Below, piece after piece: positions 24,494 through 33,144 of a DNA stretch of 64,000 bases. Under the pieces are notes generated by a model. That model worked only from the letters and a program-made list of their open reading frames with translations. It was not told where the DNA came from and did no database searches. Made by a program: the position numbers and the translations under genes. The DNA is from Oscillospiraceae bacterium (GTDB taxonomy: Bacteria > Bacillota > Clostridia > Oscillospirales > Oscillospiraceae). Every line of letters starts with the position of its first letter. The stretch's first letter is position 1. The stretch lies in assembly GCA_017518225.1 (NCBI GenBank), contig JAFWVV010000026.1, positions 1-64,000 of the forward strand, in the 5' to 3' direction.

Positions 24494-27415
24494 ATGCTGA
24501 AACTGATTAACATCAAAAAAGATTATACGGCCGGGGACGAAAAAGTTCATGCGCTCAAGGGGATCGACCTGAGTTTTCGAGAAAACGAATTTGTGGCGAT
24601 CCTCGGTCATTCCGGCTGCGGAAAAACGACGCTTCTGAACATCATAGGCGGTTTGGATCATTACACGTCCGGCGACCTTGTCATCAACGGCAAATCGACC
24701 AGACAGTTTACGGACGCTGACTGGGACAGCTATCGCAACCACTCGATTGGTTTTGTGTTCCAGTCTTATAACCTGATCCCGCACCAGAGCGTGCTGGCCA
24801 ACGTTGAACTGGCTCTGACGCTGTCCGGCGTGCGTCCGGCGGAGCGCCGCCGCCGCGCGGTGGAGGCGCTTGAAAAGGTTGGGCTGGGCGATCAGATCAA
24901 CAAGAAACCGAACCAGATGTCCGGAGGACAGATGCAGCGTGTGGCGATTGCGCGCGCCTTGGTCAACGATCCGGATATCCTTCTGGCGGACGAACCGACG
25001 GGCGCTCTGGACTCTGACACCTCGGTCCAGATTATGGAGATCCTCAAAGAGATTTCCCGGGAAAAGCTGATTATCATGGTAACGCATAACCCGGAGCTTG
25101 CGGACTCTTATGCCGGGCGTATTATCCGCTTAAAGGACGGGCTGATTATCGACGACAGCGCGCCCTGTCAAAATGAGGAGACGCAAAACGCGCAGACAGG
25201 AAAGAGCAAAAAGACCTCGATGCGTCTTTGGACGGCCTTGAGCTTGTCGCTCAACAATCTGATGACGAAAAAAGCGCGCACGGTTCTGACGGCCTTTGCC
25301 GGAAGCATCGGTATCATCGGCATCGCGCTGATCATGTCGCTGTCCAACGGCATCCATAATTACATCGACAAGGTGCAGAAGGATACACTTTCGAGCTATC
25401 CGATCACGATCCAGGCGGAGCGTGTGGATATGACAAGCCTGATGGGGTCGCTGATGGGCGCCCGCGCGCAGCAGGAGACGCAAACACATGAGCGAGACGC
25501 GGTATATGCCAGTACCGTGCTTTACGACATGATGAATTCCATGCTTTCGGCGGAGATGGAAACCAATAATCTCAAGCCATTTAAGGCGTATTTGGAGGAT
25601 GAAAACAGCGAGATTGCTCCGTTTATCAGCTCGATCCAGTATTCCTACGACATGGATATGAACATCTATGCGGAGGATGTGGACGGCAATCTCACCAAGA
25701 CCGATGTCGTTGAACTGATGCAGCGCGCGATGAGCGCGACCTATGGCGGCGATTACAGCTCCTTTTTTAACACTTACGGCCAGATGTATGCGACAATGGA
25801 CGTCTGGCAGGAAATGCTGCCGGGAGAGAAGGAGGGGCAGTTGGTCAGCCCGCTGCTCCAGGAACAGTATGATCTGTTGTACGGTCGTTGGCCGGAAAAC
25901 TATGATGAGGTCATGCTGATTGTCAGCGAAAACAATGAGATCTCCGACCTTGTGCTTTACGCGCTTGGGCTCAAGTCCAACAACTCCATTGCGGAGGATA
26001 TGCAGGCGCTGATGGCGGCAGAGACGCTGGAGACCAAGTTGGAAAGCTGGAGCTATGAAGAGATTTGCTCAATGAGCTTTCGCTTCATCGAGGCGGCGGA
26101 TCAATATCAGCTGGACGAGGAGAGCGGAGAATACATTGACCTGTCAAAGGAGGAATTGGGGCTTCGCAGCTTGTACAATCAAGCGATGCCGCTGCATATT
26201 GTCGGTATCCTGCGCCAGAGTGACGAGGCCTCCGGCGCCATGATGACCGGCTCCATCGGCTATACGCACGCACTGATCGAGCATGTGATTCGTGACGCGG
26301 AAGAAAAAGCGCTTGTCAAGCAGCAGTTGGCCGAGCCGGAAACGGATGTTTTCAACGGTCTGCCGTTTCTGGATCGCGAGGACGAGACCCTGACCCACGC
26401 GCGTAAGGCGGAGGCTGCCCTGGCATACATTGACAAGGCGGACGCAGCGCAGAAGGCAGAGCTCTACGTCAAATTTATGTCACAGCCGAGCGATGACTAC
26501 GTCCAGGAAATGATCGACGAGCAAATGCAGGAGACAAGCCGCGACGACATGATGAGCATTATTCTGGAGCAATATCCGGAATATGCCGGTATGATTTCTC
26601 AGATGGATGATGAGATGCTCGACAGCTATATCGGGCAAATGATGGGACAGCAGCTGCGAGAGCAGTATGCAGCCGGTATGGAGGAGATGTACCAAAATCT
26701 GACGGACGAGGAACTCGCCGAGGATTTTGATTTGCTGCTGCTGGAGGAAGAGGATCTCGTGTGGCTGTATGAGCATGCCATGCCGCCGGTCTATTCTGAA
26801 AGCAGCATAAAGGCAAATTTGAAAAAGCTGGGTTACGTCGATCTGGACAGTCCGAGCACGATCAATATCTACGCCTCAAGCTTTGAAGATAAGGATGCGA
26901 TCGCCGACGCCATCCGCCATTATAATGAACAGGCGTCGGAGGACGATGAAATCAGCTATACCGATCTTGTTGCGCTGCTGATGAGCTCGATCACAACGAT
27001 CATCAACGTCATCAGCTACGTGCTGATCGCCTTCGTCGCCATCTCGCTGGTGGTGTCCTCTATTATGATCGGCATCATCACTTATATCAGTGTGCTGGAG
27101 AGAACCAAGGAGATCGGTATTTTACGCGCCATCGGCGCGTCCAAGCGCGACGTATCGCGTGTGTTCAATGCAGAGACGCTGATCATTGGCTTCGCCGCCG
27201 GCGTCATCGGCATCGGGGTAACGCTTTTGCTGAATTTGCCGATTAACTGGATCGTCCATGATCTGACGGATATCCGGTCGCTGAATGCTTCGCTTCCCGC
27301 AGCGGGCGGCGTTGCGCTGGTGATGATCAGCATGGTGCTGACCTTTATCGCGGGACTGATCCCCGCCGGGATCGCTGCCAAGAAGGATCCGGTCGAGGCC
27401 TTGCGTACAGAATAA
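24494..27415 (+). CDS. ABC transporter, fused ATPase and FtsX-type permease
   Basis: A 973-residue one-chain transporter of the MacB/LolCDE superfamily. The N-terminal ATPase (residues 1 to about 225) has Walker [12 protein letters not shown], signature [15 protein letters not shown] and Walker [14 protein letters not shown]. The first membrane helix (about 260-285) is followed by a very long extracytoplasmic domain (about 290-830) rich in Asp, Glu and Met. Three C-terminal helices carry the FtsX domain with [21 protein letters not shown]. Members of this group usually act by mechanotransmission, exporting or displacing lipids, peptides or drugs. The substrate is unknown. There is no adaptor protein gene nearby and only a weak ribosome binding site (AAGG). 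Confidence 0.88.
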   Translation: MLKLINIKKDYTAGDEKVHALKGIDLSFRENEFVAILGHSGCGKTTLLNIIGGLDHYTSGDLVINGKSTRQFTDADWDSYRNHSIGFVFQSYNLIPHQSVLANVELALTLSGVRPAERRRRAVEALEKVGLGDQINKKPNQMSGGQMQRVAIARALVNDPDILLADEPTGALDSDTSVQIMEILKEISREKLIIMVTHNPELADSYAGRIIRLKDGLIIDDSAPCQNEETQNAQTGKSKKTSMRLWTALSLSLNNLMTKKARTVLTAFAGSIGIIGIALIMSLSNGIHNYIDKVQKDTLSSYPITIQAERVDMTSLMGSLMGARAQQETQTHERDAVYASTVLYDMMNSMLSAEMETNNLKPFKAYLEDENSEIAPFISSIQYSYDMDMNIYAEDVDGNLTKTDVVELMQRAMSATYGGDYSSFFNTYGQMYATMDVWQEMLPGEKEGQLVSPLLQEQYDLLYGRWPENYDEVMLIVSENNEISDLVLYALGLKSNNSIAEDMQALMAAETLETKLESWSYEEICSMSFRFIEAADQYQLDEESGEYIDLSKEELGLRSLYNQAMPLHIVGILRQSDEASGAMMTGSIGYTHALIEHVIRDAEEKALVKQQLAEPETDVFNGLPFLDREDETLTHARKAEAALAYIDKADAAQKAELYVKFMSQPSDDYVQEMIDEQMQETSRDDMMSIILEQYPEYAGMISQMDDEMLDSYIGQMMGQQLREQYAAGMEEMYQNLTDEELAEDFDLLLLEEEDLVWLYEHAMPPVYSESSIKANLKKLGYVDLDSPSTINIYASSFEDKDAIADAIRHYNEQASEDDEISYTDLVALLMSSITTIINVISYVLIAFVAISLVVSSIMIGIITYISVLERTKEIGILRAIGASKRDVSRVFNAETLIIGFAAGVIGIGVTLLLNLPINWIVHDLTDIRSLNASLPAAGGVALVMISMVLTFIAGLIPAGIAAKKDPVEALRTE

Positions 27416-27432
27416 AAAAAAGAGGAGATTCT

Positions 27433-28476
27433 ATGCCGCTGCATATCGTTCGAAACGATATTACCAAGATGAAGGTGGACGCCATCGTGAACGCAGCCAA
27501 CCGCACGCTGCTGGGAGGCGGCGGTGTGGACGGCGCGATCCACCGGGCAGCCGGCCCGGAGCTGTTGGCAGAATGCCGGACGCTCGGCGGATGCGAGACC
27601 GGATGCGCCAAGATCACTGTCGGCTACCGCCTGCCCAGCCGCTATGTGATCCATACCGTCGGTCCGGTGTGGCATGGCGGCGGACACGGAGAAAGACAGC
27701 TTCTGGTCTCTTGCTACCGTGCTTCGATGGAGCTGGCAAAGGAGTATGGCTGTGCGTCGATCGCTTTTCCGCTGATCTCCGCCGGCGCTTACGGCTATCC
27801 CAAGGATCAGGCGCTGCGCGTCGCTGTGGACAGCATCGGCGATTTTTTGTTAGAGCACGATATGGACGTCTATCTGGTCATCTTTGGAAAGGATAGCTTC
27901 GTGCTCGGGCAAAAGCTTTCTGCAGATATCCAGGAGTATATCGACGATCACTATACAGAGCTTCATCTGTCAAAATGGAAACCATCTGCCATCTGTGGCA
28001 AGGCCCGGACGAATGCGAAAACAGAAATTGAAGATGCGCTTTTTTCGATTCACATGTCGCCAATGGCTGCAGGCCCTGTGGAGGCGATCTATGGCAAAGA
28101 TGCGTCGGCTTCGCTCGACCATTTGATGGACGAGCTGGACGAGAGCTTTCAGCAGATGCTGCTGCGCAAGATCGACGAGCGCGGTCTGACTGACGCCCAA
28201 TGCTACAAAAAGGCCAACGTTGACCGCAAACTGTTTTCCAAAATCCGTAACGACGTTCATTACAAGCCGAGCAAGCCCACGGCCATTGCCTTTGCCATCG
28301 CGCTGGAGCTGGATCTGCAAGAGACGGAAAGTCTGCTGAAAAAAGCGGGATACGCGCTTTCGCGCAGCAGTAAATTTGACGTGATCGTGCAGTATTTTAT
28401 TGAGAAAAGCAAGTATAACGTCTTTGAGATCAACGAGGCGCTGTTCTACTACGATCAAAATCTGCTGGGGGCTTAA
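27433..28476 (+). CDS. Macro-domain protein with C-terminal helical XRE-like domain
   Basis: A 347-residue protein. Residues 1 to about 175 are a MacroD-type macro domain: [35 protein letters not shown] and [16 protein letters not shown] match enzymes that bind or hydrolyse ADP-ribose and O-acetyl-ADP-ribose. A linker leads to a second domain (about 230-345) with [20 protein letters not shown] and [20 protein letters not shown], which looks like a helix-turn-helix-like module. The fusion suggests ADP-ribose sensing or removal coupled to nucleic-acid or protein binding. RBS GAGGAGA precedes ATG 27433. The vWA gene follows about 100 bases later. Confidence 0.85.
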   Translation: MPLHIVRNDITKMKVDAIVNAANRTLLGGGGVDGAIHRAAGPELLAECRTLGGCETGCAKITVGYRLPSRYVIHTVGPVWHGGGHGERQLLVSCYRASMELAKEYGCASIAFPLISAGAYGYPKDQALRVAVDSIGDFLLEHDMDVYLVIFGKDSFVLGQKLSADIQEYIDDHYTELHLSKWKPSAICGKARTNAKTEIEDALFSIHMSPMAAGPVEAIYGKDASASLDHLMDELDESFQQMLLRKIDERGLTDAQCYKKANVDRKLFSKIRNDVHYKPSKPTAIAFAIALELDLQETESLLKKAGYALSRSSKFDVIVQYFIEKSKYNVFEINEALFYYDQNLLGA

Positions 28477-28520
28477 CACTGTGAAAAATGTCGCTTGCAA
28501 GGCGACCATAGGGAGATAAA

Positions 28521-28566
28521 AACCTCCTATACTGTGAGCGTAAACAAAAATACAGTACAGGAGGTT
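28521..28566 (+). promoter_or_regulatory. Inverted repeat enclosing the Shine-Dalgarno of the vWA gene
   Basis: The 15 bases at 28521-28535 (AACCTCCTATACTGT) are complementary to 28552-28566 with one mismatch or G-U. The right arm contains AGGAGG, the ribosome binding site of the vWA gene at 28573. In the RNA the hairpin would hide it; as DNA it could be a dyad operator. A -10-like TATACT lies in the left arm (28528-28533). Confidence 0.6.
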
Positions 28567-28572
28567 ATTTCA

Positions 28573-29223
28573 ATGAAAAACAAGGTCAGCGAGCTCGTCT
28601 TCATTCTCGACCGAAGCGGCTCCATGCAGGGACTGGAGGGCGACACCATCGGCGGCTTCAACAGCCTGATCGAAAAGCAAAAGCTGCTGGACGGCAAATG
28701 CTTCGTGACGACAGTTCTCTTTGACAGTAAAAGCGAGACGATCCACGATCGCGTGGAGCTTTCCGAAATCAAGCCCATGACGGACAAAGACTACCGTGTG
28801 GGCGGCTGCACGGCGCTGCTGGACGCGCTGGGCGACACGATCCGGCACATTGCACACATCCACAAATACGCCCGCCGCGAGGACGTTCCCGAACAGACCA
28901 CCTTCGTCATCATGACGGATGGGATGGAAAACGCCAGCCGTCGTTACGACAGCGCCGAGGTCAAGCAGATGATCGAGCACGAGAAGGAGAAGCATGGTTG
29001 GGGGTTCCTGTTTCTCGCCGCCAACATTGACGCGGTGGAGACAGCTGGACGCGTCGGAATCGGTGCCGATCGTGCGGTCAATTACCACGCCGACAGAATC
29101 GGAACGCGCTTGGCCTATGAGACCGTAGCGGAGGCGGTATGTGCGTCCAGGTTGGGTAAGCCGATGGCGGCGAACTGGAACGAGAAGATCAAGGAAGATT
29201 TTCAAAAGAGAAAGAAAAAGTGA
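28573..29223 (+). CDS. von Willebrand factor A-domain protein
   Basis: A 216-residue stand-alone cytosolic vWA domain. The MIDAS metal site is seen as LDRSGSM (D-x-S-x-S, residues about 13-19), with the second ligand in the GGCTALLDALG segment and the third Asp in MTDGMEN. There is no signal peptide or membrane helix. ATG 28573 has AGGAGG at the right spacing; an upstream in-frame extension to 28495 is not supported. It follows the macro-domain gene and ends at a terminator. vWA proteins of this size often act as partners of AAA ATPases or in stress-response complexes; no ATPase is adjacent here, so the partner is unknown. Confidence 0.85.
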   Translation: MKNKVSELVFILDRSGSMQGLEGDTIGGFNSLIEKQKLLDGKCFVTTVLFDSKSETIHDRVELSEIKPMTDKDYRVGGCTALLDALGDTIRHIAHIHKYARREDVPEQTTFVIMTDGMENASRRYDSAEVKQMIEHEKEKHGWGFLFLAANIDAVETAGRVGIGADRAVNYHADRIGTRLAYETVAEAVCASRLGKPMAANWNEKIKEDFQKRKKK

Positions 29224-29237
29224 TCGAACGAGCTGAT

Positions 29238-29270
29238 AAGACCCGTTCTGACTTCAGAGCGGGTCTTTTG
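29238..29270 (+). terminator. Intrinsic terminator of the vWA gene
   Basis: AAGACCCGTTCT (29238-29249) pairs with AGAGCGGGTCTT (29256-29267) with one G-U, followed by TTTTG. It ends the macro-vWA unit. Confidence 0.8.
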
Positions 29271-29403
29271 CTGTTGACAGACTCCGGATCAGACGTCGTC
29301 CGCACACCTAAAATGCCACGGGGATAAATCGTTTATTATCTGATGTAGTTTGTGAGAAATGATCAAATACAAAGGGGAAACCTCAATAATTTTCGAAATC
29401 ATA

Positions 29404-29433
29404 TTGACACCAAGGGCTGTTATGCCGTATCAT
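29404..29433 (+). promoter_or_regulatory. Promoter of the pseudo-ATPase operon
   Basis: TTGACA (29404-29409), an 18-base spacer and TATCAT (29428-29433). The start near 29440 lies after the in-frame ATG at 29438, which supports initiation at 29489 instead. Confidence 0.65.
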
Positions 29434-29488
29434 TTATATGTATAAATATAGCCATGGGATCATGGAGACAGATACAGGAGTGACAGAC

Positions 29489-31546
29489 ATGGGTAAGCAT
29501 GAAGCACCGCGCGCGGGCAATCGTCCGGCACAGAGACGGCACCGCGCTGAGCCGGAAAAGAAAAGCTTTGATTTGAAATTGCCGGAAATTAGTTTTTCCA
29601 AGCTGTCGCAGCTTCCGAAGCCGGATTGGACACGTTTGCGTGAAGGCTTGGAGAGCATCGCCAAAATCGGCGTAACACCCGGGAAGTCCGGAGCGGCGGC
29701 GCATCAGAGAAGCTATGCGTTTAACAAGCTCCATGTGTTGTTGACAGCCGGAGCAGCGCTGCTGTTTTTCCTGCTGTGGCTGTTGCCTACAAGCGGTACG
29801 CTTCGCTTTTTGTTGTATCTTATTCCATTGTTCTTGCTTGGTTTTTATACCGTTCTTGATGCGCTCGGCGAGCTGCTGGATCGCAAGATTACCGGGCGGA
29901 ACCTTTTGGTTTGCGTTTCTGTATTGGGCTTGTTGATTCTCAAGCAGCCGCGCGCGGCGGTTTTTGTTATGCTCATCCATCGCGTGATGCTTTTGCTGGA
30001 GGCATATCTGTTTGAGAAGAGAGAAACGATGCGAGAGCAGATTCAGTCGATGATTCCCGCGGTTGCAGTCGTGGAGACTGAAGGCGGTCTGGAACAGAGA
30101 GATTCCAAAAGCATTCTGCCGGATGAGGTCGTTTTTGTTCCCGCAAACGAAATCATTCCCTTGGACGGTATCGTGATGGACGGCGTCAGTTGCGTGGATG
30201 CTTCTGCCCTGACCGGAACGCCAACGACGCTTGACGTTGCTGAAAACAGCCATGTTTATGCCGGATGCAAGAATTTGAACAAGCCGCTCAAGATTCGTGT
30301 TACTGCGGCCTATGAGGATTCGGCGGTAAGCCGCATGGTTCGGCGTGTAAAGACTGCGTCGGCAAGCGTGTCCGGACGTTCGGCGCGCGTGGAGAAAGTG
30401 TTGAATTATTTGCCGCTTGCGTTATTTGTAGCGGGCTTGATACTGATCTTTGTTGTGAGCATTGCGACGAGACGGTATCGTCTCTGGCTATATCGAGGCC
30501 TGATTTTGTTTGTGCTCGCGGCCATGGGTGATATGCTGCTTTCTAATCGGATGGCGTATTTTACCGGCTTTTTCAATGCGGCGCAGGAGGGGATCCTTTT
30601 CCGTGATGCCGATGCCGTGGATTGTTTTGCCGGCACGGATATGATGGCTTTTTCCAAAACAGGAACCATCACGGAGGGGCGTTATACCGTTGCGGCAATC
30701 TACCCTGTGGATTACGAGGAAAGAGATCTGCTGACCATTGCTGCGCTCGCGGAATGTCAGTCGACGCATCCGATCGCAAGGGCGCTGCGTGAGGCCTGCG
30801 GGATCGAAATGCATCACCGCAGTGATATCACCATGCTGGAGGAGACGCCCGGACGTGGTATTCACACGCTCTTTGGCGGCAGAAACGTCTACGTCGGCAA
30901 TTCTTCTCTTTTGATTGATCACAGCATCGCGTTTGACGTTCCCTCGCACAAAGGAACCGTGGTGCACGTTGCTATTGACAACAGATATGCCGGCTGTATT
31001 GTGCTGAACGATCGCATGCGTGACAATGCTTTTGACGCTATTGAGGAGTTACGCGTGCTCGGCTTACGCGCTGCGGTGATGCTGACCGGCGACGTGCAGT
31101 CTATGGCGCGACCGCTGGCGTCTTCCCTCAATTTCGATATAGTCAAGTGTGAATTGTCCAACGAGGCAAAAATTGATTCGCTGCGTTACCTGAGACAAAG
31201 CAAGGGCAACAGCGCGCCGATTTCCTACGTGAGCAGCAAGCGGGAGGATCAGCCTCTGCTGCAAGAGGCGGAGGTCGGGATCGCTTTCGCTGCCCTGACG
31301 GACGAGCAGGCGATGGACGATGCGTCCATCCAAGTGATGAGCGGAAATCTGCGCTCTCTTTCCAAGGCGCTGCTTTTGGCAAAGAGAATTTCTTTTGCCG
31401 CTCTTTTGGATATGGCGATCACGCTGGGAAGCAGTGCTGTGCTGCTTGTCCTTGGTCTTACCGGCGTTATCAGTATCTGGCTTGTTGCGCTACTGTGCCT
31501 GCTGATTCGAGTCGGTACGCTTGTGCATGCCATCTATTTCAAGTAA
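29489..31546 (+). CDS. P-type ATPase homologue lacking catalytic residues (pseudoenzyme)
   Basis: A 685-residue protein with the whole P1B-like P-type ATPase fold: a basic disordered N-terminus of about 70 residues with no metal-binding CxxC domain, four membrane helices, the actuator domain, two helices, the phosphorylation and nucleotide domains, and two C-terminal helices. The catalytic motifs are altered. The invariant DKTGT aspartate is serine (AFSKTGT, S389, codon TCC at 30653-30655). The TGE motif is TGTP (242-245). TGDN is TGDV (533-536). GDGxND is SSKREDQ (582-588). No CPC/CPx transport motif is seen in the sixth helix. The STHPIARAL histidine-proline motif is kept. The frame is intact, so this is not a decaying gene. 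ATG 29489 follows AGGAGTG. It leads a three-gene operon. Confidence 0.85.
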   Translation: MGKHEAPRAGNRPAQRRHRAEPEKKSFDLKLPEISFSKLSQLPKPDWTRLREGLESIAKIGVTPGKSGAAAHQRSYAFNKLHVLLTAGAALLFFLLWLLPTSGTLRFLLYLIPLFLLGFYTVLDALGELLDRKITGRNLLVCVSVLGLLILKQPRAAVFVMLIHRVMLLLEAYLFEKRETMREQIQSMIPAVAVVETEGGLEQRDSKSILPDEVVFVPANEIIPLDGIVMDGVSCVDASALTGTPTTLDVAENSHVYAGCKNLNKPLKIRVTAAYEDSAVSRMVRRVKTASASVSGRSARVEKVLNYLPLALFVAGLILIFVVSIATRRYRLWLYRGLILFVLAAMGDMLLSNRMAYFTGFFNAAQEGILFRDADAVDCFAGTDMMAFSKTGTITEGRYTVAAIYPVDYEERDLLTIAALAECQSTHPIARALREACGIEMHHRSDITMLEETPGRGIHTLFGGRNVYVGNSSLLIDHSIAFDVPSHKGTVVHVAIDNRYAGCIVLNDRMRDNAFDAIEELRVLGLRAAVMLTGDVQSMARPLASSLNFDIVKCELSNEAKIDSLRYLRQSKGNSAPISYVSSKREDQPLLQEAEVGIAFAALTDEQAMDDASIQVMSGNLRSLSKALLLAKRISFAALLDMAITLGSSAVLLVLGLTGVISIWLVALLCLLIRVGTLVHAIYFK

Positions 31547-31550
31547 TTGC

Positions 31551-32138
31551 ATGAATGTTTACGATTTTGACAAGACCATTTTTTATCCGGACAGCTCCGA
31601 GCAGTTTTTCCTCTATTGCTTGAAGCGATTTCCGGGGCGTGTTTTGCCGGTGTTGCCGCGTGGCGTCTGCCTGGCGATCGCGTATCGCCTGGGCAAGGTC
31701 GAGTTCCCGGCCTTAAAAGAACAGTTCTTTTCGTTTCTGCCGAGAATTGAAAATCTGGACGCCGTCGTAGAGGAATTCTGGCACAAGCGGATGTCGGGAC
31801 TTCAAAGCTGGTATTTGCAGCAAAAGAGGGAGGACGATCTGATTATCTCAGCTTCGCCGGAATTCTTACTCCGTCCGGTTGCGAACGCTTTGGGCATACG
31901 CTTGATTGCCACGGTCATTGACTGCCAAAGTGGAAAAATTTTAGGTGAAAACTGCCACGATGCTGCGAAACTGAGACGCTTTAACGAACAATTTCCCGAC
32001 GATAAAATTGATGAATTCTATTCTGATTCCTTGTCTGACGCGCCGCTGGCAATGGCGGCAGAGCGCGCTTTTCTTGTAAAAAAAGACAAACTGTTTGATT
32101 GGCCGAAAAAATCAACAGGAGGCATGCGAGAAGAATGA
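31551..32138 (+). CDS. HAD-IB family phosphatase
   Basis: A 195-residue HAD hydrolase of the SerB-like subfamily with all catalytic motifs: DFDKT (motif I, near residue 5), LIISASPEF (motif II), a lysine in AAKLRRF, and FYSDSLSDAP (motif III). The cap has an amphipathic hydrophobic helix (RVLPVLPRGVCLAIAY), which suggests membrane association; phosphatidylglycerophosphatase or a small phosphomonoester are possible substrates. It begins four bases after the pseudo-ATPase stop and overlaps the TetR gene by four bases, so it shares the operon. Confidence 0.85.
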   Translation: MNVYDFDKTIFYPDSSEQFFLYCLKRFPGRVLPVLPRGVCLAIAYRLGKVEFPALKEQFFSFLPRIENLDAVVEEFWHKRMSGLQSWYLQQKREDDLIISASPEFLLRPVANALGIRLIATVIDCQSGKILGENCHDAAKLRRFNEQFPDDKIDEFYSDSLSDAPLAMAAERAFLVKKDKLFDWPKKSTGGMREE

Positions 32139-32695
32139 CGAACACAAGGAAACAGGCGCTCGGCGATGCGCTCAAGCAGATGATGGCGATTAAGCCTATC
32201 GAAAAAATAACCGTCAAGGATATCGTGGAGATTTGCGGCGTCAATCGTCAGACCTTTTATTATCATTTTGACGATGTATATGATCTGCTGGAGTGGGTGT
32301 TTGAAGAGGACGCCAAGCACGTTTTGCCACGGGAGATTGTCTACGATCGCTGGCGTGAGGATGTTACTCTGTTCTTTTCGTATTTGAAGGACAACAGCAG
32401 CTTTGCGCTGAACATTTACAATTCCCATTCAAGGGTATATATGCTGCGCTTCTATAAAAAACGCCTGCAGGAGTGCATCCGCAGCTTTGCCATGATCGTC
32501 TGTGAAAACAGGAATATCGATCAGGGAGATTTTGAATTCGTCGTGGAGCTCTATGCCAACCTGATCGTCGGTCTGATTTCTCAGTGGCTGGATGCAGGGA
32601 TGCCGCTGCTGAAAGAGTTTTCCAAAGACCGGCTGCTGCGCGTGTTGGATGGAAGCGTAGAAAATCTGATGGATCGTTTCGTTATGGAGCCGTAA
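32135..32695 (+). CDS. TetR/AcrR-family transcriptional regulator (DhaS-like)
   Basis: A 186-residue regulator. The N-terminal helix-turn-helix is ITVKDIVEICGVNRQTFYYHF (about residues 26-46), then a ligand-binding region with DDVYDLLEWVFEEDAK and LYANLIVGLISQWLDAGMP, the C-terminal dimer segment of the DhaS subgroup. The start is at ATG 32135, overlapping the phosphatase stop; AGGAGG at 32117-32122 is 12 bases upstream. As the last gene of the operon it is likely to autoregulate it, although no clear operator was seen at the operon promoter. Confidence 0.85.
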   Translation: MTNTRKQALGDALKQMMAIKPIEKITVKDIVEICGVNRQTFYYHFDDVYDLLEWVFEEDAKHVLPREIVYDRWREDVTLFFSYLKDNSSFALNIYNSHSRVYMLRFYKKRLQECIRSFAMIVCENRNIDQGDFEFVVELYANLIVGLISQWLDAGMPLLKEFSKDRLLRVLDGSVENLMDRFVMEP

Positions 32696-32720
32696 AGCAG
32701 AAGAAAGAGTTGTAAACAAG

Positions 32721-32927
32721 GAGACTGTCAAAAAACTACACGGAAAACGAAAAAGCATAGGCGAGGGGGAGCGCGAGGGGCGGAGCCCGCCTCGCGTTAC
32801 AATAAACCGCCGTCTAAAAAAGTCTGATATCATCAGGCTTTTTTAGGTAATAGCATTTTGACACCGTCAAAATGCTCGGCGGCTGAAGCGCAGACAAAAA
32901 AGTCCTAAAGGACTTTTTTGACAAGCT
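32721..32927 (+). repeat. Structured intergenic repeat, copy 1
   Basis: A 207-base element nearly identical to 56746-56951. It begins GAGACTGTCAAAAAA and ends TTTTTTGACAAGCT. Inside are four hairpins: a G+C-rich one (32771-32796), CTAAAAAAGTCTGAT/ATCAGGCTTTTTTAG (32814-32846), a perfect GCATTTTGAC/GTCAAAATGC (32853-32875), and AAAAAAGTCC/GGACTTTTTT (from 32895 to 32919). CCGCCG (32807-32812) can pair with CGGCGG (32877-32882), closing a three-way junction. It has no reading frame. It lies between the TetR stop and its terminator. Confidence 0.85.
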
Positions 32928-32929
32928 GG

Positions 32930-32966
32930 GAGACTGTGAAAAATCTGTTTTTCACGGTCTCTTTTG
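32930..32966 (+). terminator. Intrinsic terminator of the pseudo-ATPase operon
   Basis: GAGACTGTGAAAAA (32930-32943) pairs with TTTTTCACGGTCTC (32948-32961) with one G-U, followed by TTTT. The left arm resembles the start of the neighbouring repeat (GAGACTGTCAAAAA). Confidence 0.85.
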
Positions 32967-33048
32967 CGTTTGTTTTGCCCATTGATGCCTGGCCGTCGGG
33001 GCGGAGGAGAGATGCGCGCTCTTTTTTTATGAAAAAAGCTGAAATCTA

Positions 33049-33077
33049 TTGAAAGAATGATGGCTTTAGGGTAAAAT
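33049..33077 (+). promoter_or_regulatory. Promoter of uvrA
   Basis: TTGAAA (33049-33054), a 17-base spacer and TAAAAT (33072-33077). No LexA/SOS box was recognised nearby. Confidence 0.6.
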
Positions 33078-33144
33078 AAAGTGTTAGTGTTTATTGGGCT
33101 GCGCCGCCGCAGGATATGGGGAAAGCAGCGGCGAGGACGGAAAT

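Larger units (their letters stand above)
29224..29488. other. Intergenic region between vWA and pseudo-ATPase genes
   Basis: It contains the vWA terminator (29238-29269), a stretch of about 130 A+T-rich bases in which I see no gene, and the promoter at 29404-29433 for the next operon. Confidence 0.6.
32696..33144. other. Gene-free stretch holding repeat copy 1, a terminator and the uvrA promoter
   Basis: About 450 bases without a gene. The first half is the structured repeat (32721-32927), then a terminator (32930-32965), then the uvrA promoter (33049-33077). A short GC-rich segment at 32995-33030 ends in a T-run but forms no clean hairpin. Confidence 0.7.

Noticed and set aside
29438..29488. 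Upstream ATGs (29438, 29462) for the pseudo-ATPase
   Set aside because: The first precedes the predicted transcription start and neither has a Shine-Dalgarno; ATG 29489 has AGGAGTG.
29489..31546. Pseudo-ATPase as a decayed pseudogene
   Set aside because: No frameshift or internal stop in 685 codons, normal start signals, and tight linkage to two intact genes argue against decay.
32105..32134. TTG 32099 as the TetR start
   Set aside because: The AGGAGG at 32117 would then be inside the coding frame, and the family N-terminus begins at ATG 32135.
33094..33144. Longer start for uvrA at 33094
   Set aside because: It adds 17 residues with no similarity to UvrA; ATG 33145 has a better site.
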